A stretch of DNA of 36,589 bases from Mycolicibacterium austroafricanum (GTDB lineage: Bacteria; Actinomycetota; Actinomycetes; Mycobacteriales; Mycobacteriaceae). Positions 17,012 to 29,087 of this stretch are shown here, in pieces (the stretch's first letter is position 1; every line of letters starts with the position of its first letter). A program made the position numbers and the translations under genes. The stretch spans positions 96,323 to 132,911 of the forward strand of contig NZ_HG964450.1 in assembly GCF_000612725.1 (NCBI RefSeq). The letters are read 5' to 3'. Under the pieces are notes generated by a model. It was not told the DNA's origin and did no database searches. It saw only the letters and a list, made by a program, of their open reading frames with translations.

Positions 17012-17017
17012 AGAATA
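17012..17017 (-). promoter_or_regulatory. -10 hexamer for leaderless pgsA
   Basis: TATTCT on the minus strand, 6 nt before the GTG at 17005. It is 17 bp from the opposing argA -10. Confidence 0.55.
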
Positions 17018-17034
17018 CTGGTTGCCTCAGCCGA

Positions 17035-17040
17035 TACCCT
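17035..17040 (+). promoter_or_regulatory. -10 hexamer for leaderless argA
   Basis: TACCCT lies 7 nt before the ATG at 17048. It falls where the -35 of the opposing pgsA promoter is expected. Confidence 0.5.
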
Positions 17041-17047
17041 TCGGAGC

Positions 17048-17569
17048 ATGAGCGCAGATCCGGACGCGGCCACCGGTCAGCTCCTGGTGCGCCGCGCAAG
17101 GACATCCGACGTGCCGGCCATCAAGGCGCTCGTCGACATCTATGCGGGCAAGATCCTGCTGGAGAAAAACCTGGTGACGCTGTACGAGTCGGTGCAGGAG
17201 TTCTGGGTGGCCGAGATCGACGGCGAACTGATCGGCTGCGGCGCCCTGCACGTGATGTGGTCCGACCTCGGCGAGGTGCGTACGGTCGCGGTGCATCCGA
17301 AGGCGTTGGGCCGCGGCGTCGGCCACGCGATCGTGGAGCGGCTCCTGTCGGTGGCGGCCGACCTGCATCTACGACGGATCTTCGTGCTGACCTTCGAGGT
17401 GGAGTTCTTCGGGCGGCACGGCTTCCAGGAGATCGAGGGCACCCCGGTCACCTCGGAGGTGTACGAGGAGATGTGCCGTTCCTACGACACCGGTGTCGCC
17501 GAGTTCCTGGACCTGTCCTACGTCAAGCCGAACATCCTGGGCAACACCCGGATGCTGCTCACCCTCTGA
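17048..17569 (+). CDS. argA: N-acetylglutamate synthase (Rv2747-like, GNAT)
   Basis: A single-domain GNAT acetyltransferase of 173 residues, the length of M. tuberculosis ArgA (Rv2747). It acetylates glutamate (and glutamine in M. tuberculosis) with acetyl-CoA as the first step of arginine synthesis. The acetyl-CoA loop is VAVHPKALGRGVGHAIVERL, preceded by ELIGCGALHVMWSDLGEVR. The substrate side shows FEVEFFGRHGFQEIEG and the C-terminal LDLSYVKPNILGNTRM. The start ATG has CGGAG one base upstream, too close for a standard ribosome site, so the leaderless reading is preferred. It converges on ftsK with 9 bp between stops. Confidence 0.93.
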   Translation: MSADPDAATGQLLVRRARTSDVPAIKALVDIYAGKILLEKNLVTLYESVQEFWVAEIDGELIGCGALHVMWSDLGEVRTVAVHPKALGRGVGHAIVERLLSVAADLHLRRIFVLTFEVEFFGRHGFQEIEGTPVTSEVYEEMCRSYDTGVAEFLDLSYVKPNILGNTRMLLTL

Positions 17570-17578
17570 CTCCGCCGG

Positions 17579-20176
17579 CTAGAAGTCCGGCTCGTCCCCG
17601 TCTGGGTCCTCGGCGCCGTTCGCGTCTGAGCCGCCGCGGATCAGCGCCAGCGTGCCCGCGAGCTCGTCGGGCTTGACCAGCACCTCGCGCGCCTTCGACC
17701 CTTCCGACGGCCCGACGATGCCGCGGGTCTCCATCAGGTCCATCAGCCTGCCCGCCTTGGCGAACCCGACGCGCAGCTTGCGCTGCAGCATCGAGGTCGA
17801 GCCGAACTGCGAAGACACCACCAGCTCGACGGCCTGCAGCAGGACATCCATGTCGTCGCCGATGTCGGGGTCGACGTCCTTGCGCTCCCCCGCCTTGACC
17901 GCGGTGACACCCTCGACGAACTCGGGTTCGGCCTGGTCCTTGGTGGCCGAGACGACCGCGTGGATCTCCTCGTCGGTGATGAACGCACCCTGCAGGCGGA
18001 TCGGCTTGTTGGCGCCCATCGGCAGGAACAGGCCGTCGCCCATGCCGATCAGCTTCTCGGCGCCCGGCTGGTCCAGGATGACGCGGCTGTCGGTCAGCGA
18101 CGACGTGGCGAACGCCAACCGCGACGGCACGTTGGTCTTGATCAGGCCCGTGACGACGTCCACCGACGGGCGCTGGGTGGCCAGCACCAGGTGGATGCCT
18201 GCGGCGCGCGCCTTCTGGGTGATCCGGACGATGGCCTCTTCGACATCGCGCGGAGCGGTCATCATCAGGTCCGCGAGCTCGTCGACGATCGCCAGGATGT
18301 AGGGATACGGCTTGTACACCCGGTTGCTGCCCAGCGGCGCGGTGATCTCGCCCGATCTCACCTTCTCGTTGAACACGTCGATGTGCCGCACCCGCGACGC
18401 CTGCATGTCCTGGTAGCGCTGCTCCATCTCCTCGACGAGCCAGGCCAGCGCGGCGGCGGCCTTCTTCGGTTCGGTGATGATCGGCGTGATCAGGTGCGGG
18501 ATGCCCTCATACGGCGTCAGCTCCACCATCTTCGGGTCGATCAGGATCATCCTGACCTCTTCCGGGGTGGCCCGGGCCAGCAGCGACACCAGCATCGAGT
18601 TGACGAAGCTGGACTTACCGGAACCGGTGGAGCCGGCGACCAGCAGGTGGGGCATCTTGGCGAGGTTGGCCGAGATGAAATCGCCCTCGATGTCCTTGCC
18701 CAATCCGATCACCAACGGGTGGTGATCGCGTCGCGTGGACGGCGCGGTGAGCACGTCGGCCAGGCGCACCATCTCGCGGTCGGTGTTGGGCACCTCGATG
18801 CCGACGGCCGACTTGCCCGGGATCGGCGCGAGCATGCGCACGCTCTCGGTGGCCACCGCGTACGCGATGTTGCGGGTCAGCGCGGTGATCTTCTCGACCT
18901 TGACGCCGGGTCCGAGCTCGACCTCGTAGCGGGTGACGGTCGGTCCGCGGGTGCACCCGGTGACCGCGGCGTCGACCTTGAACTGCTGAAGCACCGAGGT
19001 GATGGCGTCGGTCATCTGCTGGTTCGCCGACGTCAGCCGCTTCGGCGGGTCGCCGGCGACGAGGAGGTCCAGCGGCGGCAGCGTGTACGGCCCTTCGACG
19101 ACCCGGTCCAGCGAGAGCGCGGGCTCCTTACGCGGCTTCTTGCGGGAGCGGCCGGCCGGTTCCGGTGTCGTCGGCGCGTCGTCCTCGATCGGGTAGTTGT
19201 CCATCGGAGAACCGGCGGGAAGGGCAGCGGGTGGGGTGGCGGGAAGTGCAGCGGGTGGGGAGGCGGGAAGGACTCGGGCGGCAGGCTTCTCCAACGGTTC
19301 GGTCGGCTGGTTGGCCGTCGGCCACGCCGCGTCGTCCCGGCCGGGGTCGGCGTCGTCGTAGTAGCCGTCCGAGAAATCGTCGGCCGCGTCGGGGTCACCG
19401 TCGTGGTCGTCGTACTCGTCGGCGTAGTCGTCGTACTCGTCGTCGTACTCGCGCTGCCAGCGGGTGGTGAACATGTCGCGGACGACCGCGGGCACCTCGC
19501 GGATCGTCGTGCCGGTGACCAGCAGCAGACCGAACAGCACACCGATGAACAGCAGTGGCGCGGCGATCCACGGGGTCACCCCGTCGGACAGCGGTCCGCC
19601 GACGACGAAGCCGACGAAGCCGGCGGCGTGCTGCCGCGCGGTCGGGTCCTGCGGCGCGCCCGACCACAGATGCCACAGTCCGAGCGCGGGCAGCGCCACC
19701 ATCGCGAAGCCGAGGATCAACCGGGGGCGCGACTCCGGGTCGGGCTCCGAACGCATCAGGATGACGCCGATGGTCGCCAGCACGATCGGCACCAGAACCA
19801 CGGCCGAACCGATCACGATCCGCACGGTCGTGTCGATCCAGGCGCCGACCGGCCGTGCCGCATCGAACCACGAACTGGCTGCCACCACGACCGCGAGTCC
19901 CAGCAGGGCAAGGGCGATGCCGTCGCGGCGGTGTCCGGGCTCCAGCTCGCGGGCCCGACCGACCGACCGAGCCGTGCTTCCGGCCCCCTTGGCCAGCATC
20001 AGCCAGCCGGCGCGCATGCCGCGACCGACCGCCGTCCCAGCCGTGGCGACCGGTGACGGATGACGCCGAGCGGGTTTGCGTCGCGCAGGCGGGCGGGCAG
20101 GCCGCGCTCCGCCCCGGGATGGGGCCTTTGACCTGGTCTGACGTGTTGCAGATCGGGCCGCGGTCTTACTCGCCAT
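17579..20176 (-). CDS. ftsK: DNA translocase FtsK
   Basis: A septal DNA translocase, 865 residues from the ATG at 20176 ([13 protein letters not shown]). Layout: a basic Ala/Pro/Arg-rich N-terminus; four membrane helices at about residues 90-240; an acidic and Pro/Ala-rich linker at about 250-340; the motor domain with Walker [11 protein letters not shown] near 512-521 and Walker [14 protein letters not shown]; and a C-terminal winged-helix gamma domain ([23 protein letters not shown]), which reads polar DNA sequences. The open frame extends upstream to 20230, but a -10 hexamer 7 nt before 20176 supports the inner start. It lies divergent from the ABM gene. Confidence 0.97.
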   Translation of the reverse strand: MASKTAARSATRQTRSKAPSRGGARPARPPARRKPARRHPSPVATAGTAVGRGMRAGWLMLAKGAGSTARSVGRARELEPGHRRDGIALALLGLAVVVAASSWFDAARPVGAWIDTTVRIVIGSAVVLVPIVLATIGVILMRSEPDPESRPRLILGFAMVALPALGLWHLWSGAPQDPTARQHAAGFVGFVVGGPLSDGVTPWIAAPLLFIGVLFGLLLVTGTTIREVPAVVRDMFTTRWQREYDDEYDDYADEYDDHDGDPDAADDFSDGYYDDADPGRDDAAWPTANQPTEPLEKPAARVLPASPPAALPATPPAALPAGSPMDNYPIEDDAPTTPEPAGRSRKKPRKEPALSLDRVVEGPYTLPPLDLLVAGDPPKRLTSANQQMTDAITSVLQQFKVDAAVTGCTRGPTVTRYEVELGPGVKVEKITALTRNIAYAVATESVRMLAPIPGKSAVGIEVPNTDREMVRLADVLTAPSTRRDHHPLVIGLGKDIEGDFISANLAKMPHLLVAGSTGSGKSSFVNSMLVSLLARATPEEVRMILIDPKMVELTPYEGIPHLITPIITEPKKAAAALAWLVEEMEQRYQDMQASRVRHIDVFNEKVRSGEITAPLGSNRVYKPYPYILAIVDELADLMMTAPRDVEEAIVRITQKARAAGIHLVLATQRPSVDVVTGLIKTNVPSRLAFATSSLTDSRVILDQPGAEKLIGMGDGLFLPMGANKPIRLQGAFITDEEIHAVVSATKDQAEPEFVEGVTAVKAGERKDVDPDIGDDMDVLLQAVELVVSSQFGSTSMLQRKLRVGFAKAGRLMDLMETRGIVGPSEGSKAREVLVKPDELAGTLALIRGGSDANGAEDPDGDEPDF
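19214..19272 (-). repeat. Short in-frame repeat in the FtsK linker (24-bp period)
   Basis: About 2.4 copies of a 24-bp unit encode [22 protein letters not shown] in the cytoplasmic linker of FtsK. Nearby, Asp/Tyr-rich codons (19340-19465) give an acidic low-complexity stretch. Both lie outside the motor and are probably tolerant of length change. Confidence 0.8.
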
Positions 20177-20183
20177 GGGGGTA

Positions 20184-20189
20184 AGCCTA
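20184..20189 (-). promoter_or_regulatory. -10 hexamer for leaderless ftsK
   Basis: TAGGCT on the minus strand, 7 nt before the ATG at 20176. No Shine-Dalgarno is visible in the intervening bases. Confidence 0.55.
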
Positions 20190-20292
20190 GTCGCAAACGC
20201 CTCAGATGCACCATCTGCCACACTGGTCACAGATTGGTGTCGGTCGCTGACCAGCGACTTGACGCGGTGTGACCCGCCACACGTCGCCTGAG

Positions 20293-20298
20293 TAGGGT
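20293..20298 (+). promoter_or_regulatory. -10 hexamer for the ABM-SDR-methyltransferase operon
   Basis: TAGGGT is followed by a predicted start site around 20304-20306 and a roughly 30-nt leader with GAGGAG seven nt before the ATG at 20335. This gene is therefore leadered, unlike most operon heads in the window. Confidence 0.45.
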
Positions 20299-20311
20299 GG
20301 ACAGCTGTCCA
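20298..20311. promoter_or_regulatory. 14-bp perfect palindrome at the transcription start (operator candidate)
   Basis: TGGACAGCTGTCCA is a perfect inverted repeat that begins at the last base of the -10 and spans the expected start site. A repressor bound there would block transcription. The cognate regulator is not identified and none is encoded next to it. Confidence 0.4.
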
Positions 20312-20334
20312 GAACCACCCAGCGAGGAGATCGC

Positions 20335-20649
20335 ATGCCTGTTGTCGTCATCGCCACCATGAAGGCCAAACCCGAGTCCGTCGACGCAGTCCGTAACGCG
20401 TGCCAGGCGGCCATCGAGTCGGTGCACGACGAGCCCGGCTGTGACCTCTACGCGCTGCACGAAGCCGACGGCACCTTCGTGTTCGTCGAGCAGTGGGCCG
20501 ACGCGGACGCACTCCAGAAACACAGCACGGCGCCCGCGGTGGCCACGCTGTTCGGCACCGTCGGCGAGCTCCTCGACGGCGCCCCCGACATCAAGATGCT
20601 GCAACCCGTGGTGGCCGGCGACCCGGCCAAGGGCCGGCTGCGGCCGTAG
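20335..20649 (+). CDS. ABM-domain protein (putative quinol monooxygenase, Rv2749-like)
   Basis: A 104-residue ferredoxin-like antibiotic-biosynthesis-monooxygenase (ABM) domain: [20 protein letters not shown], then [22 protein letters not shown], then [18 protein letters not shown]. Family members are cofactor-free oxygenases or heme-degrading enzymes; the substrate here is unknown. It is the first gene of a three-gene operon, with the SDR 10 bp downstream. The M. tuberculosis order Rv2749-Rv2750-Rv2751 is the same. Confidence 0.9.
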   Translation: MPVVVIATMKAKPESVDAVRNACQAAIESVHDEPGCDLYALHEADGTFVFVEQWADADALQKHSTAPAVATLFGTVGELLDGAPDIKMLQPVVAGDPAKGRLRP

Positions 20650-20659
20650 CGGGGTCAGG

Positions 20660-21478
20660 ATGGGTGAGCTCACCGGCAAGGTCGCCTTCATCACCGGCGC
20701 CGCGAGGGGGCAGGGCCGCGCGCATGCGGTGAAGCTGGCCTCCGAGGGCGCGGACATCATCGCGCTGGATCTGTGCGCGCAGATCGACTCCGTCCCGTAC
20801 CCGCTGGCCACGCCCGAGGATCTGGCCGCCACGGCCAAGCTCGTCGAGGACGCGGGCGCGCGCATCGTCACGTACCAGGCCGACGTCCGCGACCGCGACG
20901 CCGTGAAGGCCGCCGTGCGGGACGGCACCGGGAAGCTGGGTGACCGCCTCGACATCGTGGTCGCCAACGCGGGGATCGCGCCGATGGCGTCGGCCGACGC
21001 GTGGCAGGACGTGATCGACGTCAATCTCACCGGGGTGTACAACACGGTCGACGTCGCGATGAAGCCGATGGTGAAATTCGGCAACGGCGGGTCGATCGTG
21101 CTGACCAGTTCGGTCGCAGGCCTGATCGGTCTCGGTGCGCCGATCGCCGGTTCGGTGGGCTACGCCGCCGCCAAGCACGGCATCGTCGGGATCATGCGCG
21201 TCTACGCCAATTTCCTTGCCCAGTACAGCATTCGGGTCAACTCGGTGCATCCGGCGGCCGTCAACACCCCGATGATCGACAACGAGTTCACCCGCTCCTG
21301 GCTGGATGGGATGGCGCAACAGAGCGAGGGCGGGCCCGACATGGGCAACGCGCTGCCGGTGTCGGCGCTCGAACCCGAGGACATCGCCAACGCGGTGTTC
21401 TGGCTGGTGTCCGACGCCGCCCGCTACGTCACCGGGATCACGCTGCCGGTCGACGCGGGGTATATCAATAAACGATGA
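20660..21478 (+). CDS. SDR oxidoreductase, mycofactocin-coupled type (Rv2750-like)
   Basis: A 272-residue short-chain dehydrogenase. The nucleotide-binding motif is [14 protein letters not shown]. With the long insertion after [21 protein letters not shown], it resembles the mycofactocin-coupled SDR group, whose bound NAD(H) is thought to be recycled by mycofactocin. The catalytic Ser (TSSVAG) and YAAAKHG (YxxxK) are present, as is NAG (VANAGIAP). The substrate is unknown. The stop overlaps the methyltransferase start (ATGA). Confidence 0.88.
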   Translation: MGELTGKVAFITGAARGQGRAHAVKLASEGADIIALDLCAQIDSVPYPLATPEDLAATAKLVEDAGARIVTYQADVRDRDAVKAAVRDGTGKLGDRLDIVVANAGIAPMASADAWQDVIDVNLTGVYNTVDVAMKPMVKFGNGGSIVLTSSVAGLIGLGAPIAGSVGYAAAKHGIVGIMRVYANFLAQYSIRVNSVHPAAVNTPMIDNEFTRSWLDGMAQQSEGGPDMGNALPVSALEPEDIANAVFWLVSDAARYVTGITLPVDAGYINKR

Positions 21479-22347
21479 CTGCCCGAAATGCCGCCGCGCA
21501 GACCGCCTTCGGGCCGATGGTGCTGGCGGCGATCGAGCAGAATGAACCGCCGCTGCAGCGCCTGGTCCACGACGATCTGGCCGAGTCGTTCCTGCCCGGC
21601 CGGTTGCGCCTGCTGGTCCGGCTGACCCGGGTGGCGGCCTTTCGCCGGGCGGCCGCGACCGTCACCGACCGCTCCGGGCCCGGCTTGTGGGCGAGCATCG
21701 CCTGCCGCAAGCGGTACATCGACGAGCGCCTGTCGGACCCGCTGAACGACACCGATGCGGTGGTGGTGTTGGGCGCCGGGCTGGACACGCGGGCATGCCG
21801 GATCGCGCGGCACGGCGACCTGCCCGTCTTCGAGGTGGACCGGCCCGTCAACGTCGACCGCAAGGCCGCCGTGCTGCACCGGGTGTTCGGCGCCGTGCCG
21901 GCGTCGGTGCACCTTGTTCCGGTCGACCTGGAAGAAGACCCGCTGATCCCTGCGCTGGAGTCGCACGGGTACCGCCCCGAACAGCGCACCTTCTTCATCT
22001 GGGAGGGCGTCACGCAGTACCTGAGTCCGGAGGCGGTGCATGCCACGCTGGCACAGCTCGCCGGCGCCGCGCCCGGCAGCAAGCTCGTCTTCACCTATAT
22101 CCGGCAGGACTTCATCGACGGCACCAACCTCTACGGCGCCGACGCCGTGTACCGCCGGTTCCGTAAGCGCAGTCAGGTGTGGCGGTCCGGTGTGGTTCCC
22201 GAACAGGTCGGCGAGCTGCTGGCCGGACACGGCTGGCGTCTCGTCGAGCAGGCCGGTCCGAGCTATTTCCGCGATACCTACATCCGCCCGACCGGCCGCG
22301 AGGTGAGCGCTTCCCCCGTCGAATGGACGGTTCTGGCCGAACGATGA
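21475..22347 (+). CDS. SAM-dependent methyltransferase, leucine-carboxyl-methyltransferase-like (Rv2751-like)
   Basis: A 290-residue class I methyltransferase of the LCM/TIGR00027 family that is expanded in mycobacteria. SAM motif I is [17 protein letters not shown]. The family-specific [16 protein letters not shown] and the [13 protein letters not shown] segment are present. The methyl acceptor is unknown. It is coupled to the SDR by the 4-nt overlap. A 12-bp perfect palindrome, CGGGCGCGCCCG (22356-22367), follows the stop and could form a short terminator stem. Confidence 0.88.
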   Translation: MTARNAAAQTAFGPMVLAAIEQNEPPLQRLVHDDLAESFLPGRLRLLVRLTRVAAFRRAAATVTDRSGPGLWASIACRKRYIDERLSDPLNDTDAVVVLGAGLDTRACRIARHGDLPVFEVDRPVNVDRKAAVLHRVFGAVPASVHLVPVDLEEDPLIPALESHGYRPEQRTFFIWEGVTQYLSPEAVHATLAQLAGAAPGSKLVFTYIRQDFIDGTNLYGADAVYRRFRKRSQVWRSGVVPEQVGELLAGHGWRLVEQAGPSYFRDTYIRPTGREVSASPVEWTVLAER

Positions 22348-22475
22348 CGTCGGGGCGGGCGCGCCCGGAACCGGCGTAGCATCGAATCCTGTCGGGTGGA
22401 CGCTGGAAGCCAGGTTCTTCCCCGGTTCTTCGCAGGGTCCGCTCGCCGCTTTCTGTGGGGCATGAGGGGGACGTG

Positions 22476-22505
22476 ATGCTCGACTCCGAATCGGTGCGGC
22501 CATGA
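22476..22505 (+). CDS. Candidate 9-codon leader ORF coupled to the response regulator
   Basis: ATG at 22476 opens MLDSESVRP and stops at TGA 22503-22505, overlapping the regulator's ATG at 22502 (ATGA). It has a good Shine-Dalgarno (AGGGGG, 5 nt before the ATG). The regulator itself has none. Translational coupling through this leader would explain how the regulator is translated. The peptide may have no function of its own. Confidence 0.4.
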   Translation: MLDSESVRP

Positions 22506-23161
22506 CCGCCATCCTGATCGCCGAGGACGAGCCACGCGTTTCCACTTTTGTCCGAAAAGGACTGTCCTCCAACGGTTATTCGGTGACACTGGTGACCGAC
22601 GGGCGGTCGGCCTACTTCTCTGCGCGCAATGGCGGCTTCGATCTGATGCTGCTCGACACCGACCTGCCCGGAATGGACGGTTTCGCCGTGCTGCGGCGGT
22701 TGCGTGCCGACGGCAGCCCGCTTCCGGTGGTGATGCTCATGTCGCGCGCCGGCGTGGCCGACACGACGGCGGCGCTCGAGGAGGGCGCCGACGATTACGT
22801 CGTGAAGCCGTTCCGGTTCGAGGACCTGCTGGCGCGGGTGCGGCTGCGGCTCACCGCGGGTCGCGCGGCATCGACGACACTGGCATACGGGAGCCTGTTG
22901 CTGGATCTGCGCACCCGCCGCGCGCATGTCGGTGACTACGCCGTGGATCTGTCGGCGCGCGAATGCAAGCTGGCGGAGACCTTCCTGCGCCATCCGGGCC
23001 AGGTGCTCTCTCGCGAACAACTGCTGAACCAGGTCTGGGGGCACGACCACGAGACGGGGTCCAACGTCGTCGACGTCTACGTCCGGTACCTGCGCCGCAA
23101 GCTGGGGGCGAACCGGTTCGCGACGTTGCGCGGCATGGGGTATCGACTCGAACCCATCTGA
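22502..23161 (+). CDS. Orphan OmpR/PhoB-family response regulator
   Basis: A 219-residue two-domain regulator. Receiver: acidic pocket E8/D9, phospho-acceptor D52 (LLDTDLPGMDG), S81 at the switch Thr/Ser position and K102 (DDYVVKPF). C-terminal winged helix: LSARECKLAETFLRHPGQVLS, then LLNQVWGHDHETGSNVVDVYVRYLRRKL. All phosphorylation residues are present, so it should be switchable. There is no sensor kinase gene beside it, so the partner kinase must be elsewhere. A weak -10 TAGCAT lies at 22377-22382. The regulon is unknown. Confidence 0.92.
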   Translation: MTAILIAEDEPRVSTFVRKGLSSNGYSVTLVTDGRSAYFSARNGGFDLMLLDTDLPGMDGFAVLRRLRADGSPLPVVMLMSRAGVADTTAALEEGADDYVVKPFRFEDLLARVRLRLTAGRAASTTLAYGSLLLDLRTRRAHVGDYAVDLSARECKLAETFLRHPGQVLSREQLLNQVWGHDHETGSNVVDVYVRYLRRKLGANRFATLRGMGYRLEPI

Positions 23162-23541
23162 CCGGCACCATTCTTCAGCAAACACCGCAGCGGAGTCCGA
23201 AATATGCACCCCGCCCCGCTGCGACGGCAGGATTCCGAATTCTCTCCGGATGTGCTGACGAGACCCCCTTAGATAATTGAGCAGTCAAAAACTCCAGCAA
23301 GACGCTGCATCGCAGGGGCATCAGGCAGCGGACCCGCTATTGGCAGAATTTGCTGCAGAGCGGCGGCCGGCAATCTGTCATGACGTATTGCGCATGGTGT
23401 CCCGCTGTGGATAATACGGGTAGAGCAACACCGTGGACAGTCAAGGGACGGCCGCAGGTCATGGTTGACGAGGGGTAGCCATGACACTTCGACGGACAGG
23501 GTCCGCCGAAGTGCGGCCGGCCCTCGACGCCTCGACCTCCG
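23162..23541. other. 380-bp gene-free interval between response regulator and rnj
   Basis: No credible ORF is present; a 72-residue minus-strand frame has atypical composition and no start signal. The middle (about 23235-23425) is visibly richer in A/T than the flanks, for example around 23270-23300 and the GTGGATAATACGG near 23405. It holds a strong hairpin near its right end. It could hide a small RNA or be a remnant; nothing further can be supported. Confidence 0.6.
23485..23513. terminator. Hairpin between convergent response regulator and rnj
   Basis: A 13-bp stem (CACTTCGACGGAC / GTCCGCCGAAGTG, one G-T or A-C mismatch depending on strand) with a 3-base loop. There is no U-tract on either strand, as is common for mycobacterial terminators. 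Its place 29 bp beyond the rnj stop suggests bidirectional termination. Confidence 0.6.
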
Positions 23542-26126
<2,585 letters not shown>

Positions 26127-26128
26127 TT

Positions 26129-26134
26129 AGATTA
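26129..26134 (-). promoter_or_regulatory. -10 hexamer for leaderless dapA
   Basis: TAATCT on the minus strand, 8 nt before the GTG at 26120. The GTG at 26126 is only 2 nt from it, which argues for the inner start. Confidence 0.55.
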
Positions 26135-26170
26135 CCCGGTCGCCCCGGTGCGCCACGAATGCCTTTCGGC

Positions 26171-26923
26171 TCACACCTCGGTTGCCAGCGGGCTGGTCGC
26201 CACCTCGGTCCCGTCGGCCAGCACGACGATCTCGAAGTCGGAGAACACCTGCGGTGCCGCGTCGACGAGCTGCCGCAGGCATTCGATCGCCAGGCGCCGG
26301 ATCTCGAGGTCGGCATGTTCGCTGGCCCGCATCGCGATGAAGTGTCGCCACGCGCGGTAGTTCCCGGTGACCACGATCCGGGTCTCGGTCGCGTTGGGCA
26401 GCACCGCGCGGGCGGCCTGACGGGCCTGTTTGCGCCGCAGCGTGGCGTTCGGCTGGTCGGCCAGCCTGGCTTCCAGCCGGGTGAGCAGTTCGGTGTAGGC
26501 GGCACGGCCCGCGTCGGCGGCCTCGGTGAAAATCTCCAGCAGCTCGGGATCGTCTTCGATGCCAGGCGGCGCCACCACCTGCGAGTCGTGCTCGGGGACA
26601 TAGCGCTGCGAGAGCTGCGAGTAGGAGAAGTGCCGGTGTCGGATCAGCTCGTGGGTGCACGACCGCGAGATGCCGGTGATGTAGAAGGACACCGACGCGT
26701 GTTCGAGCACCGAGAAATGGCCGACGTCGATGATGTGCCGCACATAGCCGGCATTGGTCGCGGTGCGCGGGTTCGGTTTGTCCCAGCTCTGGTAGCACGC
26801 CCGGCCGGCGAACTCGACCAGCGCGGCGCCGCCGTCGGCGTCGGTGCTCCACGGCACGTCCGGGGGCGCCGAGAACTCCGTCTTGGCGATCAGCTGCACA
26901 CGCAGCGGCGCGATCTCGGCCAC
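26171..26923 (-). CDS. thyX: Flavin-dependent thymidylate synthase ThyX
   Basis: FAD/NADPH-dependent conversion of dUMP to dTMP. It has 250 residues, exactly the M. tuberculosis length. The ThyX signature RHRx7S is present at R95-S105 ([13 protein letters not shown]). Substrate and flavin residues sit in [18 protein letters not shown] and [12 protein letters not shown]. The start is GTG at 26923 with a -10 TAGGCT 6 nt upstream. The genome also carries thyA (31772), the dual set typical of mycobacteria. Confidence 0.97.
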   Translation of the reverse strand: MAEIAPLRVQLIAKTEFSAPPDVPWSTDADGGAALVEFAGRACYQSWDKPNPRTATNAGYVRHIIDVGHFSVLEHASVSFYITGISRSCTHELIRHRHFSYSQLSQRYVPEHDSQVVAPPGIEDDPELLEIFTEAADAGRAAYTELLTRLEARLADQPNATLRRKQARQAARAVLPNATETRIVVTGNYRAWRHFIAMRASEHADLEIRRLAIECLRQLVDAAPQVFSDFEIVVLADGTEVATSPLATEV

Positions 26924-26929
26924 GCGGTG

Positions 26930-26935
26930 AGCCTA
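26930..26935 (-). promoter_or_regulatory. -10 hexamer for leaderless thyX
   Basis: TAGGCT on the minus strand, 6 nt before the GTG at 26923. Confidence 0.55.
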
Positions 26936-26985
26936 GCCTGCACCGGCTCGTCAGCCCGCTCGCGTGTCGGTGGCGCACGCGGCTG

Positions 26986-28074
26986 TCAGCCGGGGATGTC
27001 CAGCCGATCGTGCACCACTCTGTTTCCGCCCGCACGCTTGGACTGGTACATCGCCGCGTCCGCGGCCCGGATCAGTCGATCGAGGAAGCCGGGATGATCG
27101 ATCTCCGCGCCGGCCGCCACGGTCGTGCTGCAGATGCCGAAGCTGGCGGTGATCTGGAACGGCGTCGCCGCGATGCCCCTGCGGATGCGCTCCGCAGTGA
27201 TCGCGTGGCGCGCGGCGGCGTCGACGTCGGCGATCACGAATTCCTCGCCGCCGAGCCGGCCCAGCACGGTGCCGGGTTCGGTGTGCTCCTGCAGCACTGC
27301 GGCGACGCTGACCAGCGCCGCGTCGCCGACGGCGTGCCCGTGGGTGTCGTTGAGCAGCTTGAAGTCGTCGAGGTCCACCATCGTGACGTTCACCGGGGTG
27401 TTGACCTGCCGGCGCGCCGCGATCAGATCGCGGACCATGTTGTAGAACGACCTCCGGTTCAGCAGACCGGTGAGCGGGTCACGGTCGGAGTCGCGCAGGT
27501 CGATGTGCAACGAGTGCACCAGCGTGTGAATCCCGAAGGGCACCCCCAGGTTCAGTCCGAGAACCAGCGCGGCCGACCCCGCGACGATCCGGATGTCATC
27601 CGTCTCGACGAGTATCCGGACGGCGTTGATCGTCGCGCAGCTCAGTGCCACAACGAGATTCGCGACGACGTGGGCCAGCGCATGGAAGTAGGCCACGAAT
27701 CCGCCGATGGCGGCGAACATCGTGCATCCCATCAGCCCGGCGTACGGATCCTGGATCGCCAGACAGCCCGCGGCGATAGACACGCTGCAGACCGTGCTGT
27801 ACGCCAGCGACTGGGCGCGGCTCGGCCAGCGGAACAACCACAGCAACGAGGCTGCCAATGCCGACGCCGACGCCCCGATCACGATCCAGGTCTGCAGGGG
27901 CCCACCCGGCCCGGCCGGGCTTCCGACCATCACGACGGGCACCGCTACGAGGAGAACGGTGAAGACGAACGTGGCCATCCGCCACCGCACCTGGAGCCCG
28001 CGGTCACGAAGGTAGGCGCTGAACCAGTCGAACTGGTCCGATCGCTGCCACCACCCGCGCCACCAGCCCAGCAC
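26986..28074 (-). CDS. Membrane-bound diguanylate cyclase (GGDEF)
   Basis: A 362-residue protein with five or six membrane helices (about residues 33-180) and a C-terminal GGDEF domain. The active-site GGEEF is at 275-279 (GRLGGEEFVI), with DPLTGLLNRRSF and MVDLDDFKLLNDTHGHAVGD. All catalytic features for making c-di-GMP from GTP are present. The RxxD inhibitory site that normally sits five residues before GGEEF is missing (TEPG there), so product inhibition is not expected. The start is GTG at 28074 with GGAG upstream. No EAL or HD-GYP domain is encoded nearby. Confidence 0.92.
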   Translation of the reverse strand: MLGWWRGWWQRSDQFDWFSAYLRDRGLQVRWRMATFVFTVLLVAVPVVMVGSPAGPGGPLQTWIVIGASASALAASLLWLFRWPSRAQSLAYSTVCSVSIAAGCLAIQDPYAGLMGCTMFAAIGGFVAYFHALAHVVANLVVALSCATINAVRILVETDDIRIVAGSAALVLGLNLGVPFGIHTLVHSLHIDLRDSDRDPLTGLLNRRSFYNMVRDLIAARRQVNTPVNVTMVDLDDFKLLNDTHGHAVGDAALVSVAAVLQEHTEPGTVLGRLGGEEFVIADVDAAARHAITAERIRRGIAATPFQITASFGICSTTVAAGAEIDHPGFLDRLIRAADAAMYQSKRAGGNRVVHDRLDIPG

Positions 28075-28186
28075 GCACTCTCCTCGATCTCTTCTGACGA
28101 TGCCGGTTACCTACCCGACTGAAGTGTGCCCCCTGATCCCTGCCGCGAGCATCACGAGGCCGGCGCCCACCCCCGATCGGCGGCAC

Positions 28187-29083
<897 letters not shown>

Positions 29084-29087
29084 GGGC

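Noticed and set aside
17960..20056. 698-residue plus-strand open frame
   Set aside because: It is entirely antisense to ftsK, with His/Arg/Gly-rich composition typical of shadow frames in high-GC DNA.
23269..23487. 72-residue minus-strand ORF in the rnj-proximal gap
   Set aside because: It has no start signal, atypical composition and no domain, and it ends inside the hairpin region.
26980..26992. CGGCTGTCAGCCG hairpin at the GGDEF stop
   Set aside because: A five-base stem is common by chance at this GC content.
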